From Nocardia asteroides (lineage in GTDB: Bacteria; Actinomycetota; Actinomycetes; Mycobacteriales; Mycobacteriaceae), in contig CP082844.1 of assembly GCA_019930625.1 (NCBI GenBank), forward strand, positions 3,720,001-3,784,000: a stretch of DNA of 64,000 bases, read 5' to 3'. A program made the translations under genes and the position numbers. Shown one piece after another: positions 62,702 through 64,000 of the stretch. How positions within the stretch are numbered: position 1 is the first letter of the stretch; each line of letters starts with the position of its first letter. Below the pieces are notes generated by a model, which was not told where the DNA came from, did not search any database, and saw nothing but the letters and a program-made list of their open reading frames with translations.

Positions 62702-63507
62702 TCAGCCCGCCAGCGCCTCGGCGCGGAAGAACTCCGCGGTGATCGCCCGGGCATGCGTGAGATCGCGGGGCCCGGACTTGACGAACACCTCGGCGGCGCA
62801 GGCAAGTTCGCTGGTGATGAACGCGGTGACCGGCGCGGGAACCGACCCGCTGCCCATCTCGCGGGTCCGCGACTTCAGATCGGTCAACTCTGTCACCGCC
62901 GCCGACAACTCGGTGGGCAGATCGCACTGCCGCAGCAGCGTCGGCAGATGCATCGGCGCCACCGCCGCCGCGGGATGCTCGCGCAGCCACCGCAGCGCCA
63001 TCGCCGGACGCAGCGCGTAGAACACCTTCTTCAGCGACCCGGTGCGCTCGAACAATGCCCACTGCTTGGCGCCCAAGTGCAGATAGTGCCGAGCGACCTT
63101 GTCGCGGTCGGCGACCTCGTCGGCCACCGCGCGCAGTCGGTCGCGGAACCGGCGTCGCCCCGGTAGACGATCGGTGACATCAGCCACTCGATGAGCACGG
63201 CGTTGCCCTGCACCAGCAGCCGCAGCGCCTTGCCGAGATCCCAGCCGTTCACGTCGAGCAAGCCCGCCAGCGGCGTCTCCACCACGTCGCGGGTGCGCCA
63301 CGGGGACAGATAGGTCTCCAGCGCCGCGACGTACACGAACCGGCAGTCGTAGTCGGAGTCGGGTGACGGGAATCCCCAGGCACGGCTGCCGCTCTCGATC
63401 GCCAGCCGAATCGACACCCGATGTTCCCGCTCGACCCGGTCCAGCTCCCCATCGATGGACCCGACCACCGCCGGGTCCATCGAAGCCGGAATCGCGCGCA
63501 GAGACAT
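62702..63507 (-). pseudogene. Predicted nucleotidyltransferase (YbdL/DUF4254-type unclear), frameshifted
   Basis: The N-terminal part from ATG 63507 reads REHRVSIRLAIESGSRAWGF and PSPDSDYDCRFVYVA, the G-S-x(n)-D-x-D motif of the predicted nucleotidyltransferase superfamily (PF10127-like). It then has SPWRTRDVVETPLAGLLDVNGWDLGKAL. Near 63152 the frame changes. The sequence reads GACGCCGG where one extra base would join YRGD to RFRDRLRAVADEVADRDKVA. The rest of the protein (KQWALFERTGSLKKVFYALRPAMALRW) continues to the stop at 62702. This is a 1-nt deletion, genuine or an error. No Shine-Dalgarno is seen. Confidence 0.75.
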
Positions 63508-63558
63508 GGACGAATGGTAGGTGCCCGAACGCGACTGTCGCAGCCGCTTTTTCGTCGG

Positions 63559-64000
63559 TCAGGGTCGGCGCGCGCCGCTGCCGGACGCGGCCACGAGCAC
63601 GGCGACCACGGCGAGCGCACCGCCCAGCCACATGGCGGCGGCGACGGTGATCCCGTCCGCGGCCAGTCCGCCGGCCGATGCCCCCAGTGCGATGGCGGCG
63701 TTGAAGACCCCGGCGAACAGTGCCGAAGCGCCCTCCTCGGCTCCGGGCGACGCGGCGAAGACCCAGCTCTGGGTACTCACCGAGACGCCACCGTAGGAGA
63801 CGCCCCATACGAACATCAGCACGAATGTCTGCGGGAGCGAGGCCCCGAGCAGGGGCAGGGCGATCGCGGCCGCGGCCAGGACCGAGCCGATAGCGATCAA
63901 GGTCTTCCTCGGTGCCCGCGCCGCCGCAGCGCCCGCGGCGAAATTCCCTGCTACCCCGGCGACTCCGTAGATCAGCAGCAGTGTGCCGATCGTCTCCGCG
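63559..64000 (-). CDS. MFS transporter, C-terminal part
   Basis: The gene enters from the right edge of the window; the frame is open from 64000 to the stop at 63559, about 146 residues. Hydrophobic helices include TLLLIYGVAGVAGNFAAG, LPQTFVLMFVWGVSYGGVS and GVFNAAIALGASAGGLAADG. The last resembles the terminal helices of DHA1-type exporters (AraJ/YdhP-like, with FN.AI..G...GG). The substrate is unknown. Confidence 0.85.
   Translation of the reverse strand, partial: AETIGTLLLIYGVAGVAGNFAAGAAAARAPRKTLIAIGSVLAAAAIALPLLGASLPQTFVLMFVWGVSYGGVSVSTQSWVFAASPGAEEGASALFAGVFNAAIALGASAGGLAADGITVAAAMWLGGALAVVAVLVAASGSGARRP

Overview
The window is high-G+C actinobacterial DNA. It most likely comes from a Nocardia or a close relative in the Mycobacteriales. 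The main reasons are PknF/PknE-type Ser/Thr kinases with extracytoplasmic tails and a gene block that, as I recall it, follows the Mycobacterium tuberculosis order pfkA - gatB - lppZ - DoxX protein - CFP-6-like PH protein - ilvB - ilvN - ilvC. Frequent GTG/TTG starts and ATGA overlaps fit as well. No rRNA or tRNA gene was seen.

Layout. 1-11.5 kb is signalling and envelope: a response-regulator end, a beta-lactamase-fold lipoprotein, a PknF-like kinase, an ABC ATPase/FtsX permease operon interrupted by a 75-bp tandem repeat, a NarL-type two-component pair and a PknE-like kinase. 11.5-20 kb is accessory metabolism and regulation: cysteine dioxygenase plus rhodanese, a P450 lacking the ExxR arginine, an ArsR/SRPBCC pair, a TetR/oxidoreductase pair with matching operators, and an ECF42-DGPF-SRPBCC module. 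20-25.9 kb holds a second beta-lactamase-fold lipoprotein, pfkA, small proteins, a hydrolase lipoprotein and gatB. 25.8-31.7 kb holds a beta-propeller gene with a stop at codon 3, an NAD(P)-binding protein, an EamA exporter divergent from a LysR regulator, an LppZ-like lipoprotein and a DoxX protein. 31.8-38.7 kb is branched-chain amino-acid synthesis: ilvD, and ilvBNC behind a leader peptide and attenuator, with CRISPR-repeat-like sequences just before ilvC.

39-41 kb carries a frameshifted acyl-CoA thioesterase and a lipoprotein. 41-48 kb is an island of visibly lower G+C. It has a GNAT/XRE pair, three unknown small genes, and a restriction-modification locus with two unrelated restriction enzymes (NgoMIV-like and NaeI-like families, both known for GCCGGC), one C5-methyltransferase, a 21-codon upstream ORF, two palindromic operators and a ribbon-helix-helix-like protein. 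48-50.3 kb has another P450 and a Nudix protein. 50.3-61.3 kb is a myo-inositol catabolic and uptake regulon: LacI regulator, iolG, iolE, an ABC sugar importer, iolC, an aldolase-like protein, iolB and iolD. A degenerate 36-bp tandem repeat sits between iolC and the aldolase gene. 61.3-64 kb has a cold-shock gene, an HxlR regulator, a frameshifted nucleotidyltransferase and the end of an MFS transporter.

Three genes look broken: an early stop in the propeller gene, and 1-nt frameshifts in the thioesterase and nucleotidyltransferase genes. Read-level checking is needed to tell decay from sequence error. Family assignments rest on motif recognition; no database search was run.
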